A stretch of 64,000 nt of DNA from UBA1127 sp034422455. Lineage in GTDB: Bacteria; Chloroflexota; Dehalococcoidia; Lucifugimonadales; UBA1127. The DNA lies in the NCBI GenBank assembly GCA_034422455.1, contig DAOUJQ010000018.1, positions 1-64,000 on the forward strand. The letters are read 5' to 3'. Below are positions 8,359-16,145 of this stretch, piece after piece. The translations under genes were made by a program, and so were the position numbers. Under the pieces are notes generated by a model. That model was not told the DNA's origin and did no database searches. It worked only from the letters and a program-made list of their open reading frames with translations. Positions within the stretch are counted from its first letter, which is position 1; every line of letters begins with the position of its first letter.

Positions 8359-9630
8359 CTAGCTCCGGTCTTCCAGCAACCGCAGGTAACGGCGTTTGCC
8401 CACGCGCACCACGGAGCCGTCCCTGACGGAGAGTAAGTCGCCCGCGCGCTCGCCGTCCACCTCCACCGCGCCCTGTGCCACCAGCCGCTTGGCTGCGCTG
8501 CGGCTCTGGGCCAACCCAAACGGCTCATGCAGGTGGTACAGGAACTCCACCGTCGCCAAGGACACCAATGTCTTCTCCCCGCCGGGCTCCAAGGACAGGG
8601 CGACCGCACCGGACACGTCGCTAGGCAGCGCGAACCACATTGTGGGCGCTTCGTCCGGCGCCTGCCCGCGCTGCACCGTCTGCTCGAAGTGCTGCTGGGC
8701 AGCGTCAGCGTCCTCCGCCGACCAGTACGTCGTCACGACCTCGCGGGCGAGGCGCTTCTTGAACTCCATCGGGTTCACGGCTCCGCGTTCCATCGCCTCG
8801 GCCATCTCGTCGATTTCAGCGTTCGGCACATCGGTGATCAGCTTGAAGTAGGAGACGATGAGGGAGTCCGGCAACGAGAGCGTCTTGCCGAACTGTTCCT
8901 CCGGCGGCTCGTCCACGCCGATGTAGTTTCCGAGACTCTTGCTCATCTTCTGAACGCCGTCCAAGCCCTCAAGCACAGGCACCATGAAGCACTGCTGCGG
9001 CCGCTGACCACGCATCTCCTGGAGCTCCCGGCCCATGAGCAGGTTGAACTTCTGGTCGGTGCCGCCGAACTCGACGTCCGCCTCCACCATGACGGAGTCG
9101 TAGGCCTGAAGCAGCGGGTACAGCAGTTCCGTGATGGCGATGGGGCGGTTCTGGTCCCAGCGTCGCCGAAAGTCCTCGCGGGCGATCATCTGCGCAACGG
9201 TGAAGCTTCCGGTCAGCCTCACTACGTCCGTGAGGGTGAACTTGCCGAACCATTCACTCTGCCAGAACACCTCCGTCCGGTCCTGGTCCACTACCTTGAA
9301 AAACTGGCGCATGTAGGAATCCGCGTTTTCCAGCACCTGCTCATGCGTGAGCACAGGGCGGGTGGCGGAGACCCCGCTTGGGTCGCCGATCTGCGCCGTC
9401 CAGTCGCCCACAATGAGCACGACCTTGTGCCCGATGTCTTGCAGCTGCCGCAGTTTTCGCAGCCCTACCGTGTGGCCAAGGTGGATGTCCTTGCTGGACG
9501 GGTCGAAGCCCATCTTGAGACGCAGGGGCCTGTCCTGCTCCAGCAGCCGCACGAACTCGTTGGCGTCGATGACCTCGGCGACACCACGCTCCATGATCGT
9601 CTTCAGTGTGTCCTGCGATAGGGGCATCAT
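8359..9630 (-). CDS. tyrS: Tyrosyl-tRNA synthetase
   Basis: The enzyme charges tRNA-Tyr. Class I signatures are HLGH at 50-53 and KMSKS in the middle. The tyrosine-binding and dimer regions include GDWTAQIGDPSG and YPLLQAYDSV. The C-terminus (from about 355) is an S4 RNA-binding domain. The combination HLGH plus S4 and the 423-residue length fit the TyrZ-like bacterial form. Two ATGs are adjacent (9630 and 9627). A GAGG lies 2 and 5 nt before them, so the second may be the real start. A perfect TATAAT lies 30 bp upstream. Confidence 0.95.
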   Translation of the reverse strand: MMPLSQDTLKTIMERGVAEVIDANEFVRLLEQDRPLRLKMGFDPSSKDIHLGHTVGLRKLRQLQDIGHKVVLIVGDWTAQIGDPSGVSATRPVLTHEQVLENADSYMRQFFKVVDQDRTEVFWQSEWFGKFTLTDVVRLTGSFTVAQMIAREDFRRRWDQNRPIAITELLYPLLQAYDSVMVEADVEFGGTDQKFNLLMGRELQEMRGQRPQQCFMVPVLEGLDGVQKMSKSLGNYIGVDEPPEEQFGKTLSLPDSLIVSYFKLITDVPNAEIDEMAEAMERGAVNPMEFKKRLAREVVTTYWSAEDADAAQQHFEQTVQRGQAPDEAPTMWFALPSDVSGAVALSLEPGGEKTLVSLATVEFLYHLHEPFGLAQSRSAAKRLVAQGAVEVDGERAGDLLSVRDGSVVRVGKRRYLRLLEDRS

Positions 9631-9659
9631 TGCCTCACACGAGTACAGGTCTTCCGCCC

Positions 9660-9687
9660 ATTATACGATAGGGACGACTGCACCGAA
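9660..9687 (-). promoter_or_regulatory. Probable tyrS promoter with consensus -10
   Basis: The minus strand carries a perfect TATAAT at 9665-9660, 30 bp before tyrS. The -35 region is weak; TTCGGT at 9687-9682 with a 16-bp spacer is the best candidate. Confidence 0.4.
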
Positions 9688-9700
9688 TTACGGCAGGCGC

Positions 9701-10648
9701 CTACCAGCCGCTCGGCAGCATGGCGCGCTCTTCGTCCAAAATGCCTCTCGCCGCGGCCACGTCGCGCTGCAGCTGTGCCGTGAGCTCGCCTATGCCGCTG
9801 AACCTGGTCTCGTCCCGCAGCTTCCGCACGAAAGCCACCCACAGCTTGGCGTTGTACAGGTCGCCGTCGTAGTCCAGCAGGTGCGTCTCGACCTGCCGTC
9901 CGCCTCCGCCAAACGTCGGCCGCACGCCGATGTTGGTCGCCGAGAGGTGGGTCCTGCCGTCTGCCCGCGTCCATGTCGCATAGACGCCGTGCCCCGGCAC
10001 TATGCAGCCGGGCTCAACCGCAACGTTTGCGGTCGGAAAGCCGATCAGCCTGCCGCGGCGGTCACCCTCGACGACGTAGCCCGAAATAACGAAGGCCCGT
10101 CCCAGCATGGCGGTGGCGTGCTGCATGTCCCCGGCCTCCACGCAATTGCGCACCTCCGTGCTGCTGACCACGAGTCCGTCAAATTGCACCGGCTGTACAA
10201 CGTCTACGAAGAATCCCATCTCCTCGCCAAGAGCAGTCAGCACTTCTGCCGTGCCTTCCCGTTGGTAGCCGAAGGCGAAGTCCGGCCCGATGACCAATCC
10301 CTGCATGTTCAGGCTTGATCGCAGGACGTTCACGAATTCCCTGGCCCGCAAGTATGAGAGCTCCAACGTGAAGCCGAGGGGCACCACCAGGTCCACGCCC
10401 TGCTCGCCCAGAAGCCGGAGCCTGTCTTCCGCGCTGTTCAGCAACGGGATGCGCGTGTCAGGCCGCATCACGGAGCGCGGATGATTGGTGAAGGTGATGA
10501 CGGCGCTCGAGCAACCCCGTTGGGAGGCTACCTCTTTCAGGCGGGAGAGCAGGTACTGGTGCCCCCTGTGAACGCCGTCGAACATGCCCACGGATACGAC
10601 AGTAGGCTTGTCGGAATGCAAACGGGCAAGTTCGTCGAGTACGGTCAT
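9701..10648 (-). CDS. ribF: Bifunctional riboflavin kinase / FAD synthetase
   Basis: RibF phosphorylates riboflavin to FMN and adenylates FMN to FAD. The N-terminal nucleotidyltransferase half has GMFDGVHRGHQ with the HxGH motif, and ends with the SSTEVR segment. The C-terminal flavokinase half has GRLIGFPTANV, YATW, NIGVRPTFGG and ETHLLDYDGDLY. The size (315 residues) is normal. I chose ATG 10648; an in-frame GTG at 10666 would add six residues, and no ribosome site clearly decides between them. The gene lies upstream of tyrS on the same strand. Confidence 0.93.
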   Translation of the reverse strand: MTVLDELARLHSDKPTVVSVGMFDGVHRGHQYLLSRLKEVASQRGCSSAVITFTNHPRSVMRPDTRIPLLNSAEDRLRLLGEQGVDLVVPLGFTLELSYLRAREFVNVLRSSLNMQGLVIGPDFAFGYQREGTAEVLTALGEEMGFFVDVVQPVQFDGLVVSSTEVRNCVEAGDMQHATAMLGRAFVISGYVVEGDRRGRLIGFPTANVAVEPGCIVPGHGVYATWTRADGRTHLSATNIGVRPTFGGGGRQVETHLLDYDGDLYNAKLWVAFVRKLRDETRFSGIGELTAQLQRDVAAARGILDEERAMLPSGW

Positions 10649-10758
10649 AGACGTTTCACGGGGCACTCACGAAACAGCCTTGGCCCATAGTTGGCGAATC
10701 CTAGCACGCAGCTATGGAAGGGTCAACGATGGCGTCTCCACGGCCGGCGGTGTCCGGC

Positions 10759-11805
10759 CTAGCCGCCAGCCTCCGCCGCCACCGGCGAGGCCACCTCGCG
10801 TCCCAGGGACGCCGCCACCGCTCGAATTCCGTGCATCAGGTTTTGGAAGTTCTCGAAGGTCAACGACTGGGGGCCGTCGGACAGCGCTTTGTCCGGGTTT
10901 GGGTGCACCTCTATCATCAAGCCGTGGCAGCCCGCAGCCACCGCGGCGAGCGCCATCGGCGGCACGAGGTGCCAGCGGCCGGTGCCATGGCTCGGGTCCG
11001 CGACGATGGGCAGGTGGCTCAGCCTCTTGATGACGGGAATGGCCGCCAGGTCCAGGGTGTTGCGCGTGTACTCCTCAAAAGTGCGGATGCCCCGCTCGCA
11101 GAGGATCACGTCCTGGTTTCCGCCGGCCAGGATGTACTCGGCGGAGAGGAGCCACTCCTCGTACGTGGTCGCAAAGCCCCGCTTCAGCAGGACCGGCTTG
11201 TCGACCTTGCCCACTTCGTCCAGCAGGATGAAGTTCTGCACGTTGCGCGCGCCCACCTGCAGCATGTCGGCATACTCCGCGACCACCCCGACGTCCTCGG
11301 CGGTCATGACCTCGGTCACCACCGGCAGGCCGGTCTCCGCTCTCGCCTCGTCCAGCAGCTTGAGCCCCTCGACGCCCATGCCGCGGAAGCTGTAGGGCGA
11401 GGAACGGGGCTTGAACGCGCCGCCCCGCAAAATGCGCGCTCCCGCCTCCCTGGCCATGCGGGCGGTCGACAGGAGTTGCTCCTCGCCCTCGACGGAGCAG
11501 GGGCCTGCCATGACAACCATCTCGGCACCGCCGACGGTCACACCCCCGACGTTGACGAGCGAGTCCGCCGGGTGAAATTCGCGCCCCGCCAGCTTGTACG
11601 GTTTCGAGACCCGCAGCACCTCCACCACGCCCGAGAGCTGCTCCAGCTCCGATTGCAGCTCCGGGTAGATGTGGCCTATGACGCCGACGACGGACCGCTC
11701 CTCGCCGCGCCAGACCGGAGCCCTGAACCCCGGCTTGCTCTCGATGGCCTGCTGCACGGCCTCGATCTGGGCGTCCGTGCAGCCCTGGCCCATGACGACA
11801 ATCAT
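10759..11805 (-). CDS. aroF: 3-deoxy-7-phosphoheptulonate (DAHP) synthase, type I beta
   Basis: The enzyme condenses phosphoenolpyruvate with erythrose-4-phosphate as the first step of the shikimate pathway. The core barrel shows MAGPCSVE, LRGGAFKPRSSPYSFRG, LLKRGF and DPSHGTG. About 90 N-terminal residues (MIVVMGQGCTDAQIEAV...) form the ferredoxin-like regulatory domain known from Thermotoga-type DAHP synthases, which mediates feedback inhibition by aromatic amino acids. AAAGGAG lies 7 nt before the ATG. The gene has its own promoter and is divergent from the gene at 11988. It supplies the AroKB protein encoded at 1438-3087. Confidence 0.93.
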   Translation of the reverse strand: MIVVMGQGCTDAQIEAVQQAIESKPGFRAPVWRGEERSVVGVIGHIYPELQSELEQLSGVVEVLRVSKPYKLAGREFHPADSLVNVGGVTVGGAEMVVMAGPCSVEGEEQLLSTARMAREAGARILRGGAFKPRSSPYSFRGMGVEGLKLLDEARAETGLPVVTEVMTAEDVGVVAEYADMLQVGARNVQNFILLDEVGKVDKPVLLKRGFATTYEEWLLSAEYILAGGNQDVILCERGIRTFEEYTRNTLDLAAIPVIKRLSHLPIVADPSHGTGRWHLVPPMALAAVAAGCHGLMIEVHPNPDKALSDGPQSLTFENFQNLMHGIRAVAASLGREVASPVAAEAGG

Positions 11806-11847
11806 CCCGCAACTCCTTTACGTAACACCGTTGAATCCTCTGAGAGC

Positions 11848-11876
11848 AGTATCTGCCCCAGGGGTGTCCTTGTAAA
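11848..11876 (-). promoter_or_regulatory. Promoter of the DAHP synthase gene
   Basis: On the minus strand TTTACA (11876-11871), a 17-bp spacer and GATACT (11853-11848) lie 42 bp before the start codon. It is arranged back to back with the promoter at 11905-11933. Confidence 0.5.
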
Positions 11877-11904
11877 CAATTTTCCAGGCTACGTGCGCGG
11901 CGGG

Positions 11905-11933
11905 TTGACCCCCAAGGGGCTTTCTGCTACACC
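11905..11933 (+). promoter_or_regulatory. Promoter of the substrate-binding-fold gene at 11988
   Basis: TTGACC, a 17-bp spacer and TACACC precede the AAAGGAGG ribosome site at 11974-11981. The two divergent promoters share a spacing of only 28 bp between their -35 boxes. Confidence 0.5.
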
Positions 11934-11987
11934 TTTGCCAAGCATATTTCCCAAACCCTTGCCGCCCTTTGCAAAGGAGGATGCACC

Positions 11988-12923
11988 ATGGCCCTCACAC
12001 TCTCGACCGCCACCGGCAACTACGGCCACACCAAGGACATCGTGGAAGGCTCCCTCAACAACGACAAGCTCGCCCTGGAGTGGGTGGAGGTGAGCCCCAT
12101 CATCAACGCCTTCCGGCGCATGATCCGCGGCCTGGAGTTCGACGTCTCCGAGATGGCCATCTCAACGTACCTTTGCGCCAAGTCCTTCAACAAGCCCATC
12201 ACCGCCATCCCCGTCTTCCCGGTGCGCGGCTTCCACCACGGGGCCATTGTTCACAACACCAAGGTGGGCGTTTCCAGCCCCAAGGACCTGGAGGGCAAGA
12301 AGGTGGGCGTCCGTGGGTGGACGGTGACCACCGGCGTCTGGGTACGCGGCATCCTCGCGCAGGGCTACGGCGTCGACATCGACAAGATCACGTGGGTGCT
12401 GGCCGGCGACGAGCACGTCGCGGAGTACGAGTACCCCCCGAACGTCCAGCCGGCGCCCGAAGGTTCGAGTCTGCCGGACATGCTTGTGTCCGGCGAGCTT
12501 GCGGCGGGCATCGGCGTCGGCAACGTGGACTCGGAGGACGTGAAGCCCCTCATCGGCGGCGCCCGCGCGGCCGCCGTGCAGTTCTTCAACGACACCGGCG
12601 TCTACCCCATCAACCACACCGTCGTCGTCAAGGACGAGCACCTGGCGGCGAACCCGTGGCTGGCGGAGGAGCTCTACAACACCTTCAAGGCCGCCAAGTC
12701 CTCCTACATGGCGAAGCTGGAGGCGGGCACGGACCTGTCGGACGCCGACCAGGCCATCGTTCGCAACGGCGAGGACCTCGGCGGCGACCCGCTTCCCTAC
12801 GGCATCGAGGCCAACCGGACGACCATGGAGGCCATCATCCAGGCCTGCCTGGACCAGAAGGTCATCCCGAGCCGGGTGTCCGTAGAGGAGGTCTTCCATC
12901 CCAGCACGGTAAGCCTGTCCTAG
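11988..12923 (+). CDS. Type 2 periplasmic-binding-fold protein, 4,5-dihydroxyphthalate decarboxylase-like
   Basis: The 311-residue protein resembles the 4,5-dihydroxyphthalate decarboxylase-like group within the NMT1/SsuA type 2 periplasmic-binding fold. Supporting segments are the conserved opening with TATGNYGHT, FDVSEMAISTYL, FPVRGFHHGAI, SPKDLEGKKVGVRG and LPYGIEANR. No signal peptide or lipobox is visible, so it is likely cytoplasmic and may be an enzyme rather than a transport receptor. AAAGGAGG lies 6 nt before the ATG. An unknown gene follows 21 nt downstream. The true substrate cannot be read from the sequence. Confidence 0.75.
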   Translation: MALTLSTATGNYGHTKDIVEGSLNNDKLALEWVEVSPIINAFRRMIRGLEFDVSEMAISTYLCAKSFNKPITAIPVFPVRGFHHGAIVHNTKVGVSSPKDLEGKKVGVRGWTVTTGVWVRGILAQGYGVDIDKITWVLAGDEHVAEYEYPPNVQPAPEGSSLPDMLVSGELAAGIGVGNVDSEDVKPLIGGARAAAVQFFNDTGVYPINHTVVVKDEHLAANPWLAEELYNTFKAAKSSYMAKLEAGTDLSDADQAIVRNGEDLGGDPLPYGIEANRTTMEAIIQACLDQKVIPSRVSVEEVFHPSTVSLS

Positions 12924-12944
12924 CCGGAGGACCGGTCAAAGCCC

Positions 12945-13766
12945 ATGGTTGAGCGCGAGGACCACGGTCTGGAGCTCACGGAGGCCGACCTGCGCTTCAT
13001 CGCGGACGAGGTGGAGGCGGGCGGCCTCGACGCAGAGCGGCTGAAGCAGCTCGTGCGCGGCGATCCCAGCTTCCGCGACGCCATCCTCGCCGACGGCCGC
13101 GTCTTCGAGAAGGCGGCCGCCGCGGACGAGGAGTTGCTGCGCATCTCGCCCGCCCTCTACTTCCAGGTGCTGCTGCGGCGCGCCCAGAAGGACCTTGGCA
13201 ACGTCAGCCATACCCTCGAGCGGTCCGGCAGCGAGACGGTCGTGGTCTTCGACACGGACAACGTCAGCGGCTTCCTCGCCAGGCCCACGGTGACCGACTA
13301 CCTCGCCGCCATGCTCGCGTCCTTCACGCGGGTGGAGAGCTACGTGATGCCGGTGCGCGTCCGGCGCGGGACGTGGCGGCGGATGCGCTTCAGCGACATG
13401 GACATCGACAGCCTGGCGCGGCTGGCCGCGTCCGTCGACGAGGAGCACCGGTTCCGCTACTTCAAACGCATCGCGGACGTGTGCCTCTTCATCCTGGGCA
13501 TCTTTCCCAACAGCGCGGCAGCCGCGGCGCAGCGCGGGATTCGCGGCGGACGTCGAGGGAGACGGACGGCGGAGGAGTACGCGGACATCGGCCGCAGACA
13601 CTACGAGGCCGCCGGGGAGCACGCCGCCGCCCATGCCGCAGGCCTCGCCGAGCCGATGGGCCTGCTGCGCGACAACTTTGCCATGGCCGGCAAAGCGCTG
13701 AACTTCATTGTAGAACAGTACCTACGGTACTCCCGGACCCGCGTCTTCGACGTGGGAATACCGTAG
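12945..13766 (+). CDS. Unknown protein, about 270 residues
   Basis: I do not recognise this family. The 273-residue product has a charged N-terminus with alternating acidic and hydrophobic residues, a hydrophobic patch (VCLFILGIF near 179-187) too short for a sure membrane helix, and an Arg/Ala-rich helical stretch near 200-225. It lies 21 nt after the binding-fold gene at 11988-12923 and has the same strand and codon style, so a shared transcript is likely. It ends in convergence with the flavin-reductase-like gene. GGAGG is 13 nt from the ATG, a wide spacing. Confidence 0.7.
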   Translation: MVEREDHGLELTEADLRFIADEVEAGGLDAERLKQLVRGDPSFRDAILADGRVFEKAAAADEELLRISPALYFQVLLRRAQKDLGNVSHTLERSGSETVVVFDTDNVSGFLARPTVTDYLAAMLASFTRVESYVMPVRVRRGTWRRMRFSDMDIDSLARLAASVDEEHRFRYFKRIADVCLFILGIFPNSAAAAAQRGIRGGRRGRRTAEEYADIGRRHYEAAGEHAAAHAAGLAEPMGLLRDNFAMAGKALNFIVEQYLRYSRTRVFDVGIP

Positions 13767-13791
13767 GCACTGCGTATCGGCTATGTGAGGG

Positions 13792-14211
13792 CTACTTCTC
13801 CGACATGACGGCGCCGCCGTAGTTGGTGATCCGCTCAAGCTCGATCACGACGCCGAAGCCCTTCTTCTCCGGGTCCGCGTTGCGCTCCTGCTCCACGGTC
13901 TTGTCCCAGACCGCCTCGCGGGTGTCGCCGGACTCGTGGATGGTGGCGGTGCCGTAGAACTTCCAGGCCTGCCGCGTCTCCGGGTTGCGGAACATCACCA
14001 GCACCTGGGGGTTCTCCCTGATGTGGGCGATGCCGTCCTTGTAGGAGCGCTCCCAGTAGGCGAGGTTGGCGTCGTCGAACACCATCATGCTGCCGCGGTA
14101 GCCCATGCTGGGCCAGCCGTCGCTGCCTGCCGTGGCCAGGATGCAGGGCACCCGGTTGGCCAACGCGGTGTTTACGCCTTCCACCATTTCCTCAGTGATT
14201 TCGATAGCCAT
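13792..14211 (-). CDS. Pyridoxamine 5'-phosphate oxidase-like flavin/F420-binding protein
   Basis: The 139-residue product has the split-barrel fold pattern of the PNPOx-like superfamily: VPCILATAGSDGWPSMGYRGSMMVF, then NPQVLVMFRNPETRQAWKFYGTA. Such small proteins bind FMN, F420 or haem and often reduce small substrates. With cofE in the same window an F420-dependent role is possible, but this is inference. I chose ATG 14211 because GGGAGGAG lies 6-8 nt before it. The open frame extends 30 codons further without support. Confidence 0.8.
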   Translation of the reverse strand: MAIEITEEMVEGVNTALANRVPCILATAGSDGWPSMGYRGSMMVFDDANLAYWERSYKDGIAHIRENPQVLVMFRNPETRQAWKFYGTATIHESGDTREAVWDKTVEQERNADPEKKGFGVVIELERITNYGGAVMSEK

Positions 14212-14323
14212 GTGTCTCTCCTCCCGACGCCATTGGCGCACCGCGCCATAGCTGCTTTTTGGTGTGGGGAAAGTGTAGCCAGCCCCCGCGAGGGCTGTCA
14301 ACGGGCGGGGTCACCATTCGCCC

Positions 14324-14352
14324 TTGCCCGCCGGTGCGCGGCCCACTATAGT
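14324..14352 (+). promoter_or_regulatory. Promoter of the NHL-repeat gene
   Basis: TTGCCC, a 17-bp spacer and TATAGT sit 46 bp before the start codon, in the divergent region between the PNPOx-like and NHL genes. Confidence 0.5.
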
Positions 14353-14398
14353 CTAGCCACTCCATTCGCTCAGGCACACGACACGCAAGGAGGGCGCC

Positions 14399-15346
14399 AT
14401 GGCCGACAGGATTGGCATGGACCGGTTCGTCTACGAGACCGAGGAGGGCTGGCCCAAGATCCCGGAGGGCTACGAGTTCCCGGACGCGTCCGGCGTCACC
14501 GTCGACCAGGACGACAACGTCTACATCCTCAATCGCGGCGCGCACCCCGTCATCGTGCTGGACAGGGACGGCAACTTCCTGCGCTCCTGGGGCGAGGGCG
14601 AGTTCGACCAGCGGGCCCACGGCATCCACTGCAGCCCGGACAACTTCATCTACACGGTCAACGACAGCCAGCACTGCATCAAGAAGTACTCCCGCGAGGG
14701 CGAGCTGCTCATGGTCATCGGCGACGAGAACCAGGCCGCCGAGAAGTGGAGCGGCACGCCGTTCAACCGCCCCACAAACATGGCCGTCTCCCCCAACACC
14801 GGCGACGTCTACGTCACGGACGGCTACGGCAACAGCCGTGTCCACCGCTACACCTCGGAGGGGGTGCACATCGTGTCCTGGGGCGCGCCGGGCGTGGAGC
14901 CGGGCGAGTTCCAGGTGCCGCACAACGTCGTGGTGGACAGCGACGAGAACGTGTACGTCACCGACCGGGAGAACTACCGGCTGCAGGTCTTCGACCGGAA
15001 CGGCAACCTGCAGGCCATCTGGCAGAACATCTACCGCCCGCAGGCGCTGTGCATGGACCAGAAGGGCATCATCTACGTGGGCGAGATGCTGATGGACACG
15101 GAACTCATCGACTACCCGATGGTGGGGCACCGGCTCAACGCCTTCACGAAGGCGGGCGAGCGCCTCGCGCGCATCGGCGACGCCATGATCGGCGACGGGC
15201 CGACGCAGTTCATCGCGCCGCACGGCTTCGGGGTGGACTCCAAGGGCAACCTGTACGTGGGCGAGGTCTCGCACACGGTCTACGGCCGCCGGATGGACCC
15301 GCCACAGACGTTCCGCTGCTTCCGCAAGCTGAAGCTGGTGGGGTAA
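14399..15346 (+). CDS. NHL-repeat beta-propeller protein
   Basis: The 315-residue protein is built of NHL blades. Repeated units of the form [pre]-GVTVDQDDNVYILNRG, GIHCSPDNFIYTVN, MAVSPNTGDVYVTDGYGNSRV, NVVVDSDENVYVTDRENYRLQVFD and GFGVDSKGNLYVGEV occur about every 45-50 residues, enough for a six-bladed propeller. Proteins of this type in SAR202-like bacteria are often annotated as peptidyl-glycine amidating lyase-like, but catalytic residues cannot be assigned here. There is no signal peptide. GGAGG lies 6 nt before the ATG. Function is unknown; scaffold or lactonase-like roles are possible. Confidence 0.82.
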   Translation: MADRIGMDRFVYETEEGWPKIPEGYEFPDASGVTVDQDDNVYILNRGAHPVIVLDRDGNFLRSWGEGEFDQRAHGIHCSPDNFIYTVNDSQHCIKKYSREGELLMVIGDENQAAEKWSGTPFNRPTNMAVSPNTGDVYVTDGYGNSRVHRYTSEGVHIVSWGAPGVEPGEFQVPHNVVVDSDENVYVTDRENYRLQVFDRNGNLQAIWQNIYRPQALCMDQKGIIYVGEMLMDTELIDYPMVGHRLNAFTKAGERLARIGDAMIGDGPTQFIAPHGFGVDSKGNLYVGEVSHTVYGRRMDPPQTFRCFRKLKLVG

Positions 15347-15408
15347 GCGAGGGAGATACGCCGCCATTCCGCCTCCAAGGGCTTCCACCTCCCGTGCATC
15401 GCATTGGG

Positions 15409-15530
15409 GGAAGCGGCGGCCCGGCAGGGTATTCGTCTTGTGATTCGCTTTGTAGCTGCTTTGGCACATTTCAGCTACAAAGCCAATAATGCCCCCGGGA
15501 GACACGAATCCCCGGTTTCGGGGCATTCCC
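15409..15530. repeat. GTAGCTG structured repeat, unit 1
   Basis: The unit begins GGAAGCGG and ends CGGGGCATTCCC. The outer stem is ATTCGT (15431-15436) with ACGAAT (15504-15509). The inner stem is TTTGTAGCTG (15449-15458) with CAGCTACAAA (15472-15481) around the loop CTTTGGCACATTT. A third small hairpin, CCCCG-gttt-CGGGG, follows. No ORF in it looks coding. Confidence 0.85.
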
Positions 15531-15559
15531 TTGGGCAACACCTCTCCATTGCGCTCCGA

Positions 15560-15680
15560 GGAAGCGGCTGCTTGGCGGCGTATTCGTCTTGTGATTTGTT
15601 TTGTAGCTGCTTTGGCACATTTCACCTACAAAGCCAATAATGCCCTGGGAGAGGCGAATCCCCGGTTTCGGCGTTTTCCC
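15560..15680. repeat. GTAGCTG structured repeat, unit 2
   Basis: Same architecture as unit 1, 151 bp downstream. The outer stem is ATTCG (15582-15586) with CGAAT (15655-15659). The inner stem is TTTGTAGCTG (15600-15609) with CACCTACAAA (15623-15632), one mismatch. The loop is identical to unit 1. Confidence 0.85.
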
Positions 15681-15722
15681 TGCGCGATACGCCTCCTTCC
15701 GTCTCCCGTGCGTCGCCCTGGG

Positions 15723-15841
15723 GGAAGCGGCAGCCAGCCGGTGAACTCGTTTGGTGATTGATTTGTAGCTGCTTTGGCACATTTCAGCTACAAGACGAAA
15801 ATGCGCTGAGGGAAACGAGTCCCCGGATTGGGCGATTTCCC
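15723..15841. repeat. GTAGCTG structured repeat, unit 3
   Basis: The outer stem is ACTCGTTT (15745-15752) with AAACGAGT (15813-15820). It differs from unit 1 on both sides while keeping pairing. The inner stem is TTGTAGCTG (15763-15771) with CAGCTACAA (15785-15793). The right flank CAAGACGAAA matches the copy at 360-442. The stretch 15842-16002 that follows shows no gene I can support. Confidence 0.85.
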
Positions 15842-16002
15842 TATGCGCCGGCATGGCCGCGGCGAGCGATGCCAGCGGAAGCGCGGTGCGGCGGGAGGTC
15901 CGGTTGCGGTCGTCGTCCATAGCGGAAAGGTAACGGCGGGCACGGCGCAGGGGCAATAGCGCGGTGGCAGGGTGGTCCGTCGCTGGTCAAGGGGGCGATT
16001 CC

Positions 16003-16028
16003 GGGGGGCGTGCCGAGGGGCAGGATCG
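16003..16028. repeat. Distal copy of the 26-bp tRNA-Phe direct repeat (att-like)
   Basis: GGGGGGCGTGCCGAGG and the next ten bases are identical to 17198-17223, where 18 of the 26 bases are the 3' end of tRNA-Phe. The copy lies 1,195 bp away on the 3' side of the tRNA, as expected for the far attachment site of an element integrated into a tRNA gene. Confidence 0.75.
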
Positions 16029-16145
16029 CGCCATAGGTAGCATGGCGGTGCGTGGAGGGATGTCGGCGTAGCTGAATCGGGCCTCGCGCGGCGGGACAGG
16101 TTGGCAGGGGCGCGTAAAAGGGCCACATGGGGGAGGGACAGGGCG

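Noticed and set aside
14192..15625. 477-residue minus-strand ORF opposite the NHL gene
   Set aside because: It mirrors the NHL gene codon pattern and runs through the repeats; residues are typical of a shadow frame in GC-rich DNA.
15409..15841. CRISPR array
   Set aside because: Only three units of about 120 bp with decaying ends and related flanks; there are no short regular spacers and no cas genes.
15471..15956. 161-residue minus-strand ORF
   Set aside because: Most of it is the structured repeat read in one frame; the small remainder has no ribosome site or family pattern.
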